Shown: positions 21,634 to 34,183 of the stretch, piece after piece
How the letters are laid out: every line of letters starts with the position of its first letter
Position numbering within the stretch: position 1 is the first letter of the stretch
Origin: Cunninghamia lanceolata
Taxonomy: Eukaryota > Streptophyta > Pinopsida > Cupressales > Cupressaceae
Assembly: GCA_027924645.1 (NCBI GenBank)
Contig: BSBN01001150.1
Span: 124,001-188,000 of the forward strand
Length of the DNA: 64,000 nucleotides
Direction of reading: 5' to 3'
Notes under the pieces: model-generated
What the model was told of the DNA's origin: nothing
Databases searched by the model: none
Seen by the model: the letters and a program-made list of their open reading frames with translations, nothing else
Program-made: the position numbers and the translations under genes

Positions 21634-23049
21634 TGTAACATACACCCTCGGATATATGTTTGCTCCATGTTTTTTTTTGTTTTCTGCTTGTTTGGTGTAT
21701 AGGTTTTCATGGGTTTTGCTTGCTTGTTTGTTTTTGCATGAAATACATAAAATATAAAGCATAGACTGAAAAGCCAGAAAAACAAGAAGAGATATCACTG
21801 AAATAACGAACACCCAGATAGTATTATGGCCAAATATGAATTATAAGTACATACCCATATGTTTGTTTGCAACTTCATACATGTGCTAATGGATGACCAG
21901 CAATACAAGGCACAAAATTACTCCAAACACCCTCACAAGATGAAATGATGCAATGCAAATAGATACAGTATATCTTCAGTCCTTAGGCAACCCTATTTGG
22001 GTGACACAGAGTTACAGATATAGTCCTTAACTCCTCCTCCAAACCCCACGTCCAGCCTGCACATGTACGGCCTGCCTGGGAGGTATAGCTTAGCAGCAAA
22101 TTGATATTATCAGCCTTCAAATCCCTCAATGCTGGTCTGGAATCTTCTGCAGATGTAAGACAACCTCAAATGACTGAGTAAACACTTCACAAACTCCCAA
22201 AAGCTGCTGTTATGGAGGTGTACATCCCTCTATGTGGTACGGCCAGCTTAGGAAATGTACAGCCTGCATAAAGGGGTCTGAAACAGCTTGAAATCTTAAT
22301 GGAAACTCATCAAATCTGCCCTCCAAATATCACTGCACAGCTGCAACCACAAAATCCTCAAATATATTCATTACATGCTCGAATCTCCGCCGGAATGTAT
22401 CATTTGAATGCACAACTGAGACCTATGGATGAAGCCTCCAAGAAATCTCTTCCTGATGTGGTCTCTCACACACGAAGAAAAGGACTTATGCAGGGGTTTT
22501 CGTCCCAGCAAAGCCAAATCAAACCGTCAAGCTCCAAGCTCAAGAATGTAGGGGAATAACTCTCCAAGAGATAGCAAAACAATAGTCTAGCATGAATGCA
22601 AAATGAAGTCACTTTTTGCTTTTTATCTCTCCCTCAACTCCAACGCCTAAGAAGAGTATTTTATTTTTATTTTTATTAACTCCTTATGTCCCCTCTTCAC
22701 CTTGGGCGCCCATCTCCTAGGCAAGACACTTTTAAGTTATAACTTTATTTTATAAAGTGACATTACATTATAACTTAAAGTACCTTTTCCCTTATAAATA
22801 AAACATAAGTTAAATCTTTAATTTAACTTATATTTAATCGATTAATGCCTTGGGAAATCGAAACCATGAGTCCTCGTGCTATGACCCCCTGCCATTGCCC
22901 TGTTATAAATAGCAAGTGCTCCTGTCCCGACTTACTATAAATAGTAAGTCTTTGAATTGACCTCCTAACCATTGTTATTAGCCTACGGAAGTCATGTGAT
23001 AGGCTAATCTCCACCATCTGTGTGACTGGGCTAAATGGGCGACATTACA
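21634..23049 (+). mobile_element. Solo LTR (TGTAAC...ATTACA), 1416 bp, TSD ttaat
   Basis: It begins TGTAACATACACC and ends GGGCGACATTACA, with a perfect 5-bp duplication ttaat at 21629-21633 and 23050-23054. It has the same end structure as 17327-19099. No internal region is present, so it is a solo LTR left by LTR-LTR recombination. Small ORFs inside are not supported. Confidence 0.75.
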
Positions 23050-23054
23050 TTAAT

Positions 23055-24699
23055 GGCCTCCTTTGAGACAAAAAGGAGCAAAGGGCTAAGCTTCTCTCTC
23101 AATTTCATAATCCTTCTTTCTTTACTTGAACTGGGAAAGCCCTACACAACATTCGAAGCACTGGGATCAACTTGGGTCTCTTGACACCCCTACATTCTAC
23201 TATTTCCTTCTCCCGACAAACCTCTTGTGGTAACTCTTTTGAGATGGTCATGCTAACCTCTTTGATAGGAGGTTGAGAAGGAATCGTGTGATCTTTTTTT
23301 CTCCAAACAAGCTACGGGCCCCTGTTGCTCTGGCATCCTATTATTCTGAGAACTGTCTCATGGATTTATAAATATATAGTTATAAGATTAAAATGAATCT
23401 TTCGGTATAAAATAGGAGTCTTGTATATTTTACCATAATTTTTAGCTATTGTTGAGGAGAGGAGAGGGACTCAAAATTTCTCCATCAGTTTAGGGACTTA
23501 TATGTGTAAGTGATAGTTTGCATGACATCTTTTTTGAAGTTCTAATTTTTGCAAAAAATATAGACAATCTATTTACATGTAGTTTTTATAATTCCCTATT
23601 TACCATCAAAATTTTCTTTCCACACAGAATTAAGAAATCTATGAGATCACTTGCTTAAGAAGAGCTCTTAATTTGTCTCAACAACACGTAGTGGGAAATT
23701 TTAGTTAGCCTCTCCACAAGACCATAGCCTTAGTATTCCAATAAAAATACCCCTATTTTCACTAGATACCTTGGCCAATCATTTTTCTAGAGACATTTTT
23801 ATATCTCTATTTTATTTCTACCCTTCAATATATTTGATGTATGTTATGACCACACACTGAAATCTGTACTTTAGATCATAAAAAGGTTCACTATTGACTC
23901 AAGATATGACCACCTATACAAAATTATGCTCAAGGATTATGGGAAAAAATTGCTTGAAGATTTGAAGAGAATTTCATTATCTTGACAATAAATAGTTTAA
24001 GAAATATTTATATCATCTTAAATGTGTACTTACAGTGTGATTAATGTAAATCCATTAGTCCCAATAATATGAATGAAAACAATATTACTTCAATTTTAGT
24101 ATCAATAAATATCAATACCATGAATTAGAACTAAAGATTGAAGATTATACTAAAATTTAAAATATGCTTAAATTATTTATATATGTTAGATGTTTGTGAA
24201 CATACCTACTAAATTATTTTTCATATTATTTCGACATTATAAATTGTGGAAACTTAATCATCATCAACTTTTTACAAATTCTCAAAGAAAAAAATATTTC
24301 AAACACAGAAAGTAAAAAGGTCTATCAAACTATACAACTAGTATCCTATTTCTTAGAATTCAAAAATATTCATATCTTGCACCCACAATACTACTTTAAA
24401 ATATTAAATAAACCTTCCACCTCTAAATATTTAGGGTATATTAATCTCAATTTTCTTTATTAATAACTCCAATATAATGAAAGATGGTATGATATTGTCT
24501 TCCAAGTGAATCTGCCATGACAGTGCCCGTGCCCTGTTCACCACTTTCTCTTAATTATCCTGTTAATGTTACACTCTTGATTCCTTGAATTATACTAGCT
24601 TGTTAGTATTGTACGTTCTGTTCTGTTCTTGCGTTTATATTATCAATGAGCACTGTGGTGAAAATTTTTTACTCATTTTAAAGGTGTTTATTTATCCAG
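23055..24699. other. Unassigned sequence, possibly intron of the phosphatase gene
   Basis: AT-rich with no readable domain. Its end (T-rich, then tttatccag at 24691-24699) is a plausible 3' splice site directly before the phosphatase exon, so at least the last part may be intron. No upstream phosphatase exon was found in the window. Confidence 0.4.
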
Positions 24700-24922
24700 A
24701 TTTACAGAACCGCAACCTGCATATTCAGCTTTCCGTGAGGCCAGTTATGGCCATGCCATGCTAGAGATTAAGAACCGCACCCATGCCTTCTATTATTGGA
24801 ATCGCAACCAGGATGGAACATCTGTGGCAGCAGATTCAGTTTGGTTCTACAACCAGTACTGGTATGTGCATGCAGGTTACAGCGGCTTAAAAAAAATAGC
24901 AGTTGTATGGGGTTCAACATAA
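24700..24922 (+). CDS. Purple acid phosphatase C-terminal exon (isolated)
   Basis: After the AG at 24698-24699 the frame reads [33 protein letters not shown] and [16 protein letters not shown], ending at TAA 24920-24922. This is the C-terminal segment of plant purple acid phosphatases (iron/zinc metallophosphatase C-terminal domain), secreted or vacuolar enzymes that release phosphate from organic esters. The catalytic metal-binding motifs lie in upstream exons, none of which is visible. After NQYW the next bases are GTATGT, a possible donor, so the last 21 or so codons before the TAA may be intron. It may be the last exon of a gene with a very long intron, or a pseudogene fragment. Confidence 0.6.
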
Positions 24923-26950
24923 CTTCACTAAATGCACACATTTTTTATGAGATACATTTGCTTATATTAATAGCATTTTTTGTGTAGCTCATACCAATGA
25001 ATGGTATGCATCATACCTTTCTTATCCTACAAAGATTATAGGTGATGGAATTAGACAGTTTTTCTTTATGGGGATTGCAATCATGAAGAGTTGCACTAGC
25101 ATTTTTAGTCCCAACTAACAGTATCCTATTTCTAGGTGGAATAAATCCCAAATGGCTCAAACAAGCAGAATGAAGAAAGATAGCAAAAGGATCCGGCCTC
25201 TTCACCAGAGATCACCATCTATGCGATTGGATATTCTTTAAAAAATCTTGAGTACCTGGGTTACTTGAGGGTGTACTGTAAACATTCAAGAATATGTACT
25301 TTAACATTCACGGTGTATAAACTTGAATACACTGATTTTATTTACTGAATATCGTGTGCTAGTTCTCAATTGAATTGAAAAAAGGAGTTGAAACATCATA
25401 ATATATTGGATGTAATAATGGCTGTTTCAATGGCATTATAACTGCAAGAGTATCACTTTGGTAAAGTGGCAAAGAGTCAAAGACCATGTTCACTGATACA
25501 TGGGGTGATATTTACAATTTTGGGGCAGCTATATGGGTAAAAATAGGGGTAACAGTGTAAAAGGGGATCCCCAGAATAAGAGCAGGTGGTGGTACACTCC
25601 CAGAATAAGAGGGGCCTTCTAGAATCTCATGGTTGCACATGTTATGAACATTTGTTACCTGGTGACCCCTCTGGTATTACTGAGCAATACATTGTTTCAT
25701 TTCCTATTTGACGATAGTTGTTTTTGCTTTGGCTCGATTCTCCTTTAATATAAAATCCACCAAGTCTACATTAGTGTAAATACCAGATGCATCCTCAAGG
25801 TTGCATGACACAGCTTGAGTTGATTCCTCCCTCTGTAATTATTGTTGATGTACGTTGCTCTTTGCTTAAAGTGCAAATTTTGCTTCATATACAATGCAAT
25901 GTGGCCTTAAACCACAAAATCAAAAGCATCACAATTTCAGCTAGACATTCTTGCTTTATTGATGTGGGCAAAACTAGTGTTTTAGACTTTAATATTGTCG
26001 CTAAATCTTATTAAAGACGTTATTTTGGCTACATTATGTGGGTATGGTCTATGGAGCATCTAAACTGTACTTCATCAACTCCTTAGACTTCCTTCTTCAA
26101 ACTAATTTAATTGACTCGTTGAGTGGTATGCATGAGATTTACTTGGAGTTGCTGTTGAGAAAAATTAGGAACATATTAGAAGGAAAATGGTTACATATAA
26201 GTTGATTTTTCTGTAAGGGTATGTGTCTATGTAGTATGACCTTTTGACCCTTGCCCTAGAAAAAGAAAAGGCAGATCTTCCGAGCTTGAACCTTTTGTAT
26301 GACGTCCTTCATTATGTTCTCTTCTGTTCTAGCTGTTGTTTCCTGCTTGCAGCATCTGTTCCAAACAACTAACTTCCTTCCCACATGGGTGTTCTTAGCT
26401 TGATCTTTGGCTGTTAACAACCAACTTATTTTGTCAGGGCTTCAGCATAGGGGTCAACCCGGCATGAGGGATGGTTGTCGATTCATATCAACAATTCCAC
26501 TAGTCAACATGACTACAACCATTACAACTAGTATGCATGCCATGACTTCCTAAGCATGCATATAACGGCAATTTTTAAGTGTTTCTATATTTATAGTGCA
26601 AAAGCTTATTTGTGCTTGTATTTCTTGGTTCATATTTCTATTCTCAAAAAAAGCATGAGGATAAGAGACTATATTTAGGCATATGGCCAAGGATGCTATT
26701 TCAGCACAATAAATATTTAAGGAACTTGAGTAAATACCCTTAGTGCTATTTTAGCATGCCTTTATATTATTTATGTGGGGAAGTCTGCCTACATAATACA
26801 CAGGTGGTATTGTTCTTTTTATTGAAAAGTAATAATTAAGGTGATACTTCTTTGTCCCAAATTTGAGGATTGTTCTATGTTTTTTCCTTTGCACTTTTAT
26901 AACATATGGTATTTTCAGTGGGAGCTGTTAAGAATTTGGTGTATAAGATA
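24923..26950. other. Unassigned sequence downstream of the phosphatase exon
   Basis: No domain was recognised on either strand. The near-repeated phrase cagaataagag (about 25570 and 25603) and short ORFs (such as 25787-26014) do not support a gene. Confidence 0.4.
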
Positions 26951-27510
26951 TGGCTTTATCATCACAAACAGAGATTGAAAAGTTCAATGGACAAATTTTC
27001 AATTCTTGAATAGATGATGTACTACTCGAAAAAGCCAGTGGTTTGCTGCTGGAGGAAAATAAAAGAGACTCGAGCAATGTTCGCCAAAGGCTGGAAAAAT
27101 ATGGATGCAAAGGCTAGGTCTTCTATCTAGTTGAGTCTCATTGATCGTGAATAATGAAGACCCAAGACTGCAAGGGAGGTCTGAAACAGGCCTATGAACG
27201 TTATAGGAGTCAAAATCTCTGGTAAATAAATGATTCTTGAGGAAAAAATATATTCACTAAAAAAAGTTATGATGGAGAGTGTAGCTGGTCATCTAAAACT
27301 GTGTTAATACATTAATAACCCAGTTGCCAGCGGTTGGTGATTCTATGTCTGTAGAAGACCGGTGCATTGCTTTGTTATGCAGCTTGCTAGACTCTTGAGA
27401 TAATCTAGTCATAGTAATTAGGAGCACAAATAGAAATAAGTTAAAGTTGGAGGAGCTTGTTGAATAATTCTTGAATGAGGGAAACAAGAAGGAAAGCTTT
27501 TGAAGGACAT
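26951..27510 (+). pseudogene. Ty1/copia gag remnant
   Basis: Weak but ordered matches to a copia gag: MALSSQTEIEKFNGQIFNS at 26951, then AMFAKGWKNMDAKARSSI, and later DRCIALLCSLLDS followed by NRNKLKLEELVE. These fit the capsid (UBN2-type) region. Stops and frame changes are frequent. It is probably the same old copia element as the integrase pieces at 28690-31130, but the sequence between them (27511-28690) was not recognised. Confidence 0.5.
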
Positions 27511-28690
27511 TGAGAATTGGAAGCCTGATTAGTAGGGATGTTCGAATGATTGCAGCCTTCCAAGAATAAGAAGAAACATGTGAAGCTAATATGTTGGAAG
27601 TCTAGTTAGAGATGGAATGAGGAGAAACCAATTATAGTAGAATACAAGGTAAATGAAAGCGAAGGGGGTATGTTTCTTGACATCTTTGCTTGTTGACATA
27701 TGAATGAGTTTTGGTTAGTATGCCTAGGGCTGGTTTTTAGAGATAGAGTTTTAGAGGTTACTTGGTGTGATGCATATCCTAGGTTTAACTCGAAGCCTTC
27801 CTTAGATTAGTATTGATGGTTGACATGAGAATGATTGCATTTCATAGAGGGTTGATGTAAAAGGGTTTGAGGTGCATTGGTTTTAGCAAAGGGATTGCAT
27901 ACATGAACCTTGTATAAAATGAATGTAGTTATTCCGATCTTTTGATCTGAGCATAACTTTGCATGTCCTGCTGTAGCTCAATGTGCACAACACAGTATTT
28001 GTGCACCTTTGCACAATACTGTCGTCACATGTTTGCATACAGTTATAATGTGCAACCGTGCACTACTACTAATGCATAGTGTGGCCTTGAACATGGCTGT
28101 ACATGCCATTGCCTAGTCAAGCCATACATGTGTGACATGGAACATCAACAACCACATGTTTTGCCTCCATATGTACATGCCACTCAGCAACCTGTACGCC
28201 ACAGAACATGATCATACAACTGGCACCATAAATATCCAACTAGTACCTACATGTTTGATATCTATTGTCATCTTGTCCACATATGCAACACGTCATATGC
28301 AGTTAGAAACTTGTTAGCATATACATGGAGCGTAGCTGACGGCCTATTTGTATAAATACCTACTTTGTACATTTTGTAAAATAGAAGAGGCATACACAAA
28401 TTGTCATCTTACCTCTCAGTGCATTTCTCTTGTTCAAATCTAAATAGAAGTGTCAAATCTACCAAAAGCCTTCTACATTTGAATGTATTTTGGTTTACAT
28501 ATCTATTCTCTTATATGCATTCTATGACCTTGTTACATTACTAACTAATCAATAGATCACCCCTTGGTTAGCCTTGGGAATCAGATCATCCTTGGTAGTA
28601 GTAATGCAAGGATATTTGAGGTCTAGGCATATAAAAAAAATCTAATAAAAGTTCAATGTTTTGGCATTGACAAATGTGATACCTAAACCA
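27511..28690. other. Unassigned sequence between copia remnants
   Basis: AT-rich with repeated tgtgcac/tgcacaa words near 27980-28060. No coding domain was recognised. Confidence 0.35.
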
Positions 28691-28880
28691 TAAATTGTAC
28701 AAGACATCACGACTAGGAGGATGGTTGAAGGCCTTGAAGATATGGATGTGATACCTTATGAGGTTAAAGAAGTTGGATTTGGTTTGTAAAAATATAAAAT
28801 AACCCAAACAGCCTCTAGAAGTTTCCTCTAGTGGAGGGTTTCTCTATTTTGTTGCATTGATGACTTCTCAAGGAAGACAT

Positions 28881-29027
28881 TGTTAGCGTATCACATTGTT
28901 TATGGTATATAGTTACTCAATTGTTCTCGTAGTTTCTCAACCGCTCAACCACTTCCTCCTTCCTATCTATAAATACAGATGTAATATCGAATAATTAATG
29001 AATAAAGTTTTATACATTTTTCATAAT
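28881..29027 (+). repeat. 5' LTR of the short-LTR element
   Basis: Closely similar to 30739-30886. It contains a TATA-like box. Confidence 0.85.
28968..28975 (+). promoter_or_regulatory. TATA-like box in the short LTR (tataaata)
   Basis: The word tataaata sits about 60 bp before the LTR end. It is kept in the 3' LTR at the equivalent position and is the likely core promoter. Confidence 0.55.
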
Positions 29028-29039
29028 TGGTATCAGAGC
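29028..29039 (+). other. Primer binding site (tggtatcagagc)
   Basis: Complementary to the 3' end of plant initiator tRNA-Met. It lies directly after the 5' LTR. Confidence 0.8.
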
Positions 29040-30726
29040 ACACAATTCTTGTACCTGTGACTGTGCGTTGAAGGATGGTAGTTACGTGTCTGTGAATGTT
29101 GAACATTGGCTCTTGAAGCATTCTGGAGTGGCAGTGGTCTGAATGATGGCGTGTGAATTTGCAAGCAGCGACTTGTGCGACAGTTAAAGTGGTGTGAAGT
29201 TTTGAATCTCTAAGAACTTTATGGAATGATCACTATGGAATGAGGCGTGTAGTTTTTTGAAATATCATAGCGATGTTTCCTTTTGTGCCTGTGACATCGG
29301 TTGCCTCATCAAGTCCTATGGTGCTGAGTATTGCCGGTTCTTTTGAAGTCTGAGTTCGAAGGAGGAAAACATATGCAGGTTAGCCATATGCTATAGATTT
29401 AAATGTAGTACGACTACCCATACAATGCACACTCTGTTATAACAATTTGAAATACAATGGTTCTTTCCCACGTTAAATGAATGCCATCTATTAAGATTAC
29501 TTGAATGGTATCTATCTCAGTCCCTATTAGATGCAATGCTTGATCTGAGTGCATATGTGAGCCGAGTTTGGCTATATTTACATACATTTGCATTACAAAC
29601 TATTTGGAGTTTTATTTCCAAAGGCAAAATTGTAGTTATAGTATACTAAAGTCCAGAAGGGACAAATCATTTTGGTATATCAGAAGTTGAATTGTTCATA
29701 TAATGAATCTAGCATGAGTCTGAGAAAGTCATTAATATCTTGAAGTCGTATGATTACCATGCCTCTGTAACTGAATGCAATTGGACAAGCCAAGTCACTG
29801 CAATACAAGTTGTTTGGAGGCTTGCTTATGGCATCAATTTAGTATCAAAAGTTCAAGTAATGTGTTAGGAGATTATGTTTGTTTTGAGTATCTTTTTATT
29901 CCAAGTACAAGGTGTTCATTCTGATGACTGGTTTGGATACTAGTAAGATTACTATATTTTACAAGTTGAAACTCGATGTTATTGTTATTGTCATTCCCAC
30001 TATCGATGACAATGTTGAGACTATTGAGTTGCAAGATGTTGTTCTTCTAGTCATTGCAAAGAACATTATAAATGTCATTCAGATTGGGGCTATCTTTGCA
30101 ACATCTGACAAGGCCTCTAAAGACTCGTCAAAGATATCAAATGGATAAAGTGTAACAGGGTCATATTGGAGGCCGGTGGCATCGGAGGATGGAGGAATTT
30201 CCATCATGTCAAGTTAGCTTCTCACTTTGAGATGATGCTTTGCCTGAGAAGTGTTTTTGGCTTTAGTTTTTGCTTTTCCTTGTTGCTGATAGATTTGAAG
30301 ATACATGTTTTGTGAAGACAGGTAAGGGGTTTGGTGTAGAGCTCAATATGGATGGTTGTCCAGTGAGCACTCGAGGTTGTGATCCGGATGATACCTTTCC
30401 GAGGGTCATCAGACAACTTGATGGAGCCATGTGTTTGGAAAGCTCAATATGGATTCTTGTTGAATAATTCGTGGAATCTGTGACTCGGGAGTTCATGGGA
30501 GGAAGAAGAACTCAGGAATTTGGCTAGGGGCTACACCTTTACGAGGGTTAAGAGACAGCTTGATGGAGCTCCTCTTGATTCAGGATTTGTTTTCTTCAAG
30601 GAATATCTTCACAAGGATGTATAAACATTTTGTAATCAGCAAATTTTGTTATATAAACCTTAAGGGGGGGTCTTTTAAAAGATGAATTGTAAGGTTTTAG
30701 GAATACATTTGTAGGAACAATGTGAT

Positions 30727-30738
30727 TTGGGGGGGGAA
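30727..30738 (+). other. Polypurine tract
   Basis: A run of G followed by aa directly before the 3' LTR start TGTTAGCG. Confidence 0.8.
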
Positions 30739-30886
30739 TGTTAGCGTATCACATTGTTTACGATATATAGTTACTCAACTATTCTTGCAGTTTCTCAACC
30801 GCTCAACCACTTCCTCCTTCCTATCTATAAATACAAATGTAATATTGAACAATTAATTAATAAAGTTTTATACATTTTTCATAACA
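30739..30886 (+). repeat. 3' LTR of the short-LTR element
   Basis: Ends in CA and is followed by gacat. Keeps the TATA-like word. Confidence 0.85.
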
Positions 30887-31130
30887 GACATGGGTGTATT
30901 TCATGAAGAAGAAATCCAAAGTACTTCCATTTGCAAGAACTTATATTGAGATGAAAACTACTTGAAAAGGATGGCGGTTTTGAGAAGCAATAATGGAGGT
31001 GATTATTGCTTGGTGGAATTAGAAGGATTTCATCAAGACCATGAAATAACTCAACAAATGACTACTGCTTTACACAAAACAATTCATAGTGTTGGAAAGA
31101 GAATGACTAAATTTATTGGTGGAGAAGGCT

Positions 31131-31859
31131 AGGAGCATGAGGAGATGCAAGTTTAGAGAAATACTTCTAGGTTGAGGTAGTAGGCACAACTTGTTATTTG
31201 ACAACTAGATCGCCAACACCACTTGATAGTATGGCCCAAAAACAAGCATATAAGTGTGTGTCAAGCAAGAAAGGATAAAATTTGAGAACTAATTAGTCAA
31301 GTACATATTCATTAGCAATGGAGATGGGGTGAAATAATAAAAACTGTGGACCCCTATTACAATTACATTGTATGTAGGTTGGATGTCTTCATAGCTCAAG
31401 TAGACTCCTTTTGAGCCCCAATTTTTTTGGTATCTAAGCCATCTTAGTTCATGTTCAAAAAAACTTGAAATGTGCTAGTGGTTTAGTGACATGATGTAGG
31501 TAGCCATATGACAAGCATAGTAGCCCAATAACTAGAAACTATTGAAGTATATAGCATAATCAATGGAAGTTAGAGTGGTAGTGGAAGGTCAACATAACCC
31601 TTTACACCAAGGGCTCCTATAAAGCAATATGATTTGGAACAAACTTTACAATGGAAACAAGGCCATAAATAAAGCTTGAGCTCATGGAGAAGCTAGTAGA
31701 GCATCCTCCAAATAATTTGTGATTTTTTAAATGAATGATTTATGTTTCTTTTCTTCAATTATGCATAAAGACTTTTGCATCTTATTTCTTCTTTTTAGTA
31801 GTCCTAATGTGTTTGATATTTTAGTTTTGAGTATTGACATAGGAGAAATTTTTGTAGTA
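31131..31859. other. Unassigned, probably further copia decay
   Basis: No clear domain. It lies between the copia integrase remnant and the gag-only element. Confidence 0.35.
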
Positions 31860-32134
31860 TGTTGGTGTAATTAATAATTAATTGCACATTATATTAAGTT
31901 GACTCAAGGCTAATTTAAGTCTTAGGTTATTTTTAAGTCGTATTAGGTTTTATTTACTTGCTCACATAAAAAGCAAGGCTGCACATGTAATTCTCAATCC
32001 AATTCATTAATCCAATTTCATTATTGCATCCAATATTGTGCAAATTAATCCTCTTTGTTTTTTTCTCTTGTAGAAGGTAAATCCTAGGTTTTGCAGGTGA
32101 TCATGGTGGTTTGAGTCAATCAGTGACTCTCACA
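31860..32134 (+). repeat. 5' LTR of the gag-only element
   Basis: Matches 34609-34884 along its length. Ends gactctcaca directly before the primer binding site. Confidence 0.85.
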
Positions 32135-32146
32135 TGGTATCAGAGC
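32135..32146 (+). other. Primer binding site (tggtatcagagc)
   Basis: Complementary to initiator tRNA-Met; abuts the 5' LTR. Confidence 0.8.
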
Positions 32147-33361
32147 TCCAAATTTGCAAGCCCTTTCTCAGATCTGGAGAAAAATCAAGCAAGATTCATT
32201 TGTATGGTGCATTTCTATGTAAAATAGAGTCTTCCATTGGATTCAAAGTAGTCGAAATAGTCAGATTAACATTTTATTTGACTTGATTTGAGCTTTGTAG
32301 GCCAGATCTGCAAGGGCTTGAGGGTGCTTTTTTTTTTCTTGATCCGGACGATAGTAGCAATTTCAGAGCATTTTGGGTCAAATCCTACTCTGCCACCCGC
32401 TCAGAAAACCCAAAAAACTTAGAAATGATTGTCAATTCGCTAAAATCCAGCCTGTGAGTAGAAAAAGCAATTCTTTTTACTTTCAGGCTCGTACGACACC
32501 TGTACGGCCTTGTGTCATACGAAATTTTAAAAAAATAAAAAAATATATAAGGTGTTGCATGCCCCAAAATGGGACATGCAGGCCCATTTTTGGAAGCCCT
32601 AGCCCCCTTTTTGGGCCTCACATATAGCCCAAGGGGCCCCGTGGATAGAAAGCTAAGCGTCACTTACTGGAAACCCGGTCGACACCAAGTTCACCGCCCC
32701 AAATTTCGCACCGCCGCCCAAAAATTTCACACCGCTGCCCATTTTTCACCGCTCTGCCGGTGTTCTTACCACCGCGTCACCAACACTCCACTAGGGGGTC
32801 GCTTGGCCAAAGCACCGCCAAATTGGGCCGCTCAACCCAGATCTGCCACCGGTGTGTCGCTAGGGCGTTGCCCAAATAGTGATAGGGGACTTTTTTTTGC
32901 CTTTTTTACCCTAAAGGAGTGATTTTTTTATCTTTTTGGCATAAATCAGGGATACGGAGTGGGATTTTGCAAACAAATAAGCGTTGGAAAGGTGGTTCTG
33001 AGCACAATCCAATGGTGTAGGTAATTTTTCCAAATCTTGTTGCTGGTATCATTTATTGTTGTTTGAAGTCTAGATCCCTGTTTTGGATTTCGAGCTTGTA
33101 ACTTCTTGCCACGATCTCCAATTTTCACGATTCTTGCAACGTTAGAAAGGTATTGAGGAGCTCTACACAGCCATCGATGCACTTTTTTCATATTCAACCC
33201 TAGGTATTTTTTATTTAGTTTTTTGGTTTTATGGCTTCTGTTTGATATTTTGGACATTTTGGCTCCTTGAGAAGTTCTGTTTGTTTTGGTGGATTTCATT
33301 TATCAACATTAATTCATATTTAGATTTTTGATCTCTGATATGATTTATTTGAGGAGATATC
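32147..33361 (+). other. Untranslated leader of the gag-only element
   Basis: It includes a C/G-rich block (about 32550-32880) with repeated caccgc and gccca words, in which overlapping ORFs appear on both strands. No domain was recognised there; it could be captured sequence. Confidence 0.4.
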
Positions 33362-34183
33362 ATGGGTTTTGCTATCCACCCTTCTGTGGTCACACTAGAT
33401 AAGGATAATTATGAGCCTTGGCGAAAGGGCATCTTGACACATCTCAGGTGGTTCAATCTTTTGCCTTATCTTTATGAACTCATACCTGAACCAGATACAC
33501 CTGGGAGGAAAACAATTTTGGGTAACAATACTGATCATATTGTAGGATTAATTTGTTCTAGTATTGATGATGATACTTTGTGTGCTCTTTTGGACCTTGA
33601 GTGTCCATACACACTTTGGACACACATTTGGGAGTTGTATGGAGACCCTCATGTCTCATCATTTCTAGATGATCCTACTATAGATTGCCTCATTCCACTT
33701 GATGCAGATTTCATACCCTATGATGATACTTTAGAGGAGCTTGAGTATATTGCAAGTCTTGATTGTTCAGATCACTGAGAGACTTCTCTTGCTTCCTCTT
33801 CTCCTATTGTTGAGATCACATCTTCATCACCTGTTGCCACTTTAGATTCCAATGTTGTCGATTTCATGGCTTCTGGTGTTTCTATGCAACAAGTCATTTT
33901 CACTCTTCCTAATTCACCACATTGGGATTCCTACCTATCAGACATTGCATCTTTGTTTGTGGAGTCTCACATTTCAGACATGGAGGATACTTTTGAGGAC
34001 ATACATTTCATCTTTGATGGCAGTGATGTCATCCATTCATCTTTTGTGTTTCCAGATGCAGTTCAGATCATATCCTCTCCTGGTTCTTATTTGATTCGAC
34101 AAATAATTTTTGTTTTGGAGAAAACATCTTTTCCCAATAGGAGGTCATTTGAGTTGCATTTAGAGGCACGCATTTTGATATGA
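33362..34183 (+). pseudogene. Copia-type gag ORF with one stop
   Basis: The frame starts MGFAIHPSVVTLDKDNYEPW, followed by RKGILTHLRWFNLL and CPYTLWTHIWELYGDP, the layout of copia capsid proteins (a conserved Y..W near the N-terminus). One TGA at 33776-33778, probably from CGA, interrupts about 273 codons. The same frame continues (FMASGVSMQQVIF ... LEARILI) to 34183. No zinc knuckle is visible. Gag would form the particle packaging the element RNA. The only coding region of the element. Confidence 0.7.

Larger units (their letters stand above)
28881..30886 (+). mobile_element. Short-LTR non-autonomous retrotransposon, 2.0 kb, TSD gacat
   Basis: LTRs of about 147 bp (28881-29027 and 30739-30886) start TGTTAGCG. 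The right one ends CA, while the left one appears to have lost its terminal CA. The flanks are gacat at 28876-28880 and 30887-30891. The internal 1.7 kb has a primer binding site and polypurine tract but no recognisable gag or pol; ORFs such as 29912-30148 and 30270-30467 have no known motifs. It is larger than classical TRIMs and smaller than most LARDs. Confidence 0.85.
28690..31130 (+). pseudogene. Ty1/copia integrase remnant, split by an LTR element
   Basis: Left part: DMDVIPYEVKEVGF (gag-pre-integrase region) and then DDFSRK just before 28880. Right part: TWVYFMKKKSKV from 30889. Joined across the insertion they form the start of the copia integrase core, with the first catalytic aspartate in DDFSRK. 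The duplicated gacat lies exactly at the break. The remainder is heavily degraded. Confidence 0.6.

Noticed and set aside
32373..32922. Overlapping protein ORFs in the C/G-rich leader of the gag-only element
   Set aside because: Open frames exist on both strands with no recognised motif, as expected from base composition.
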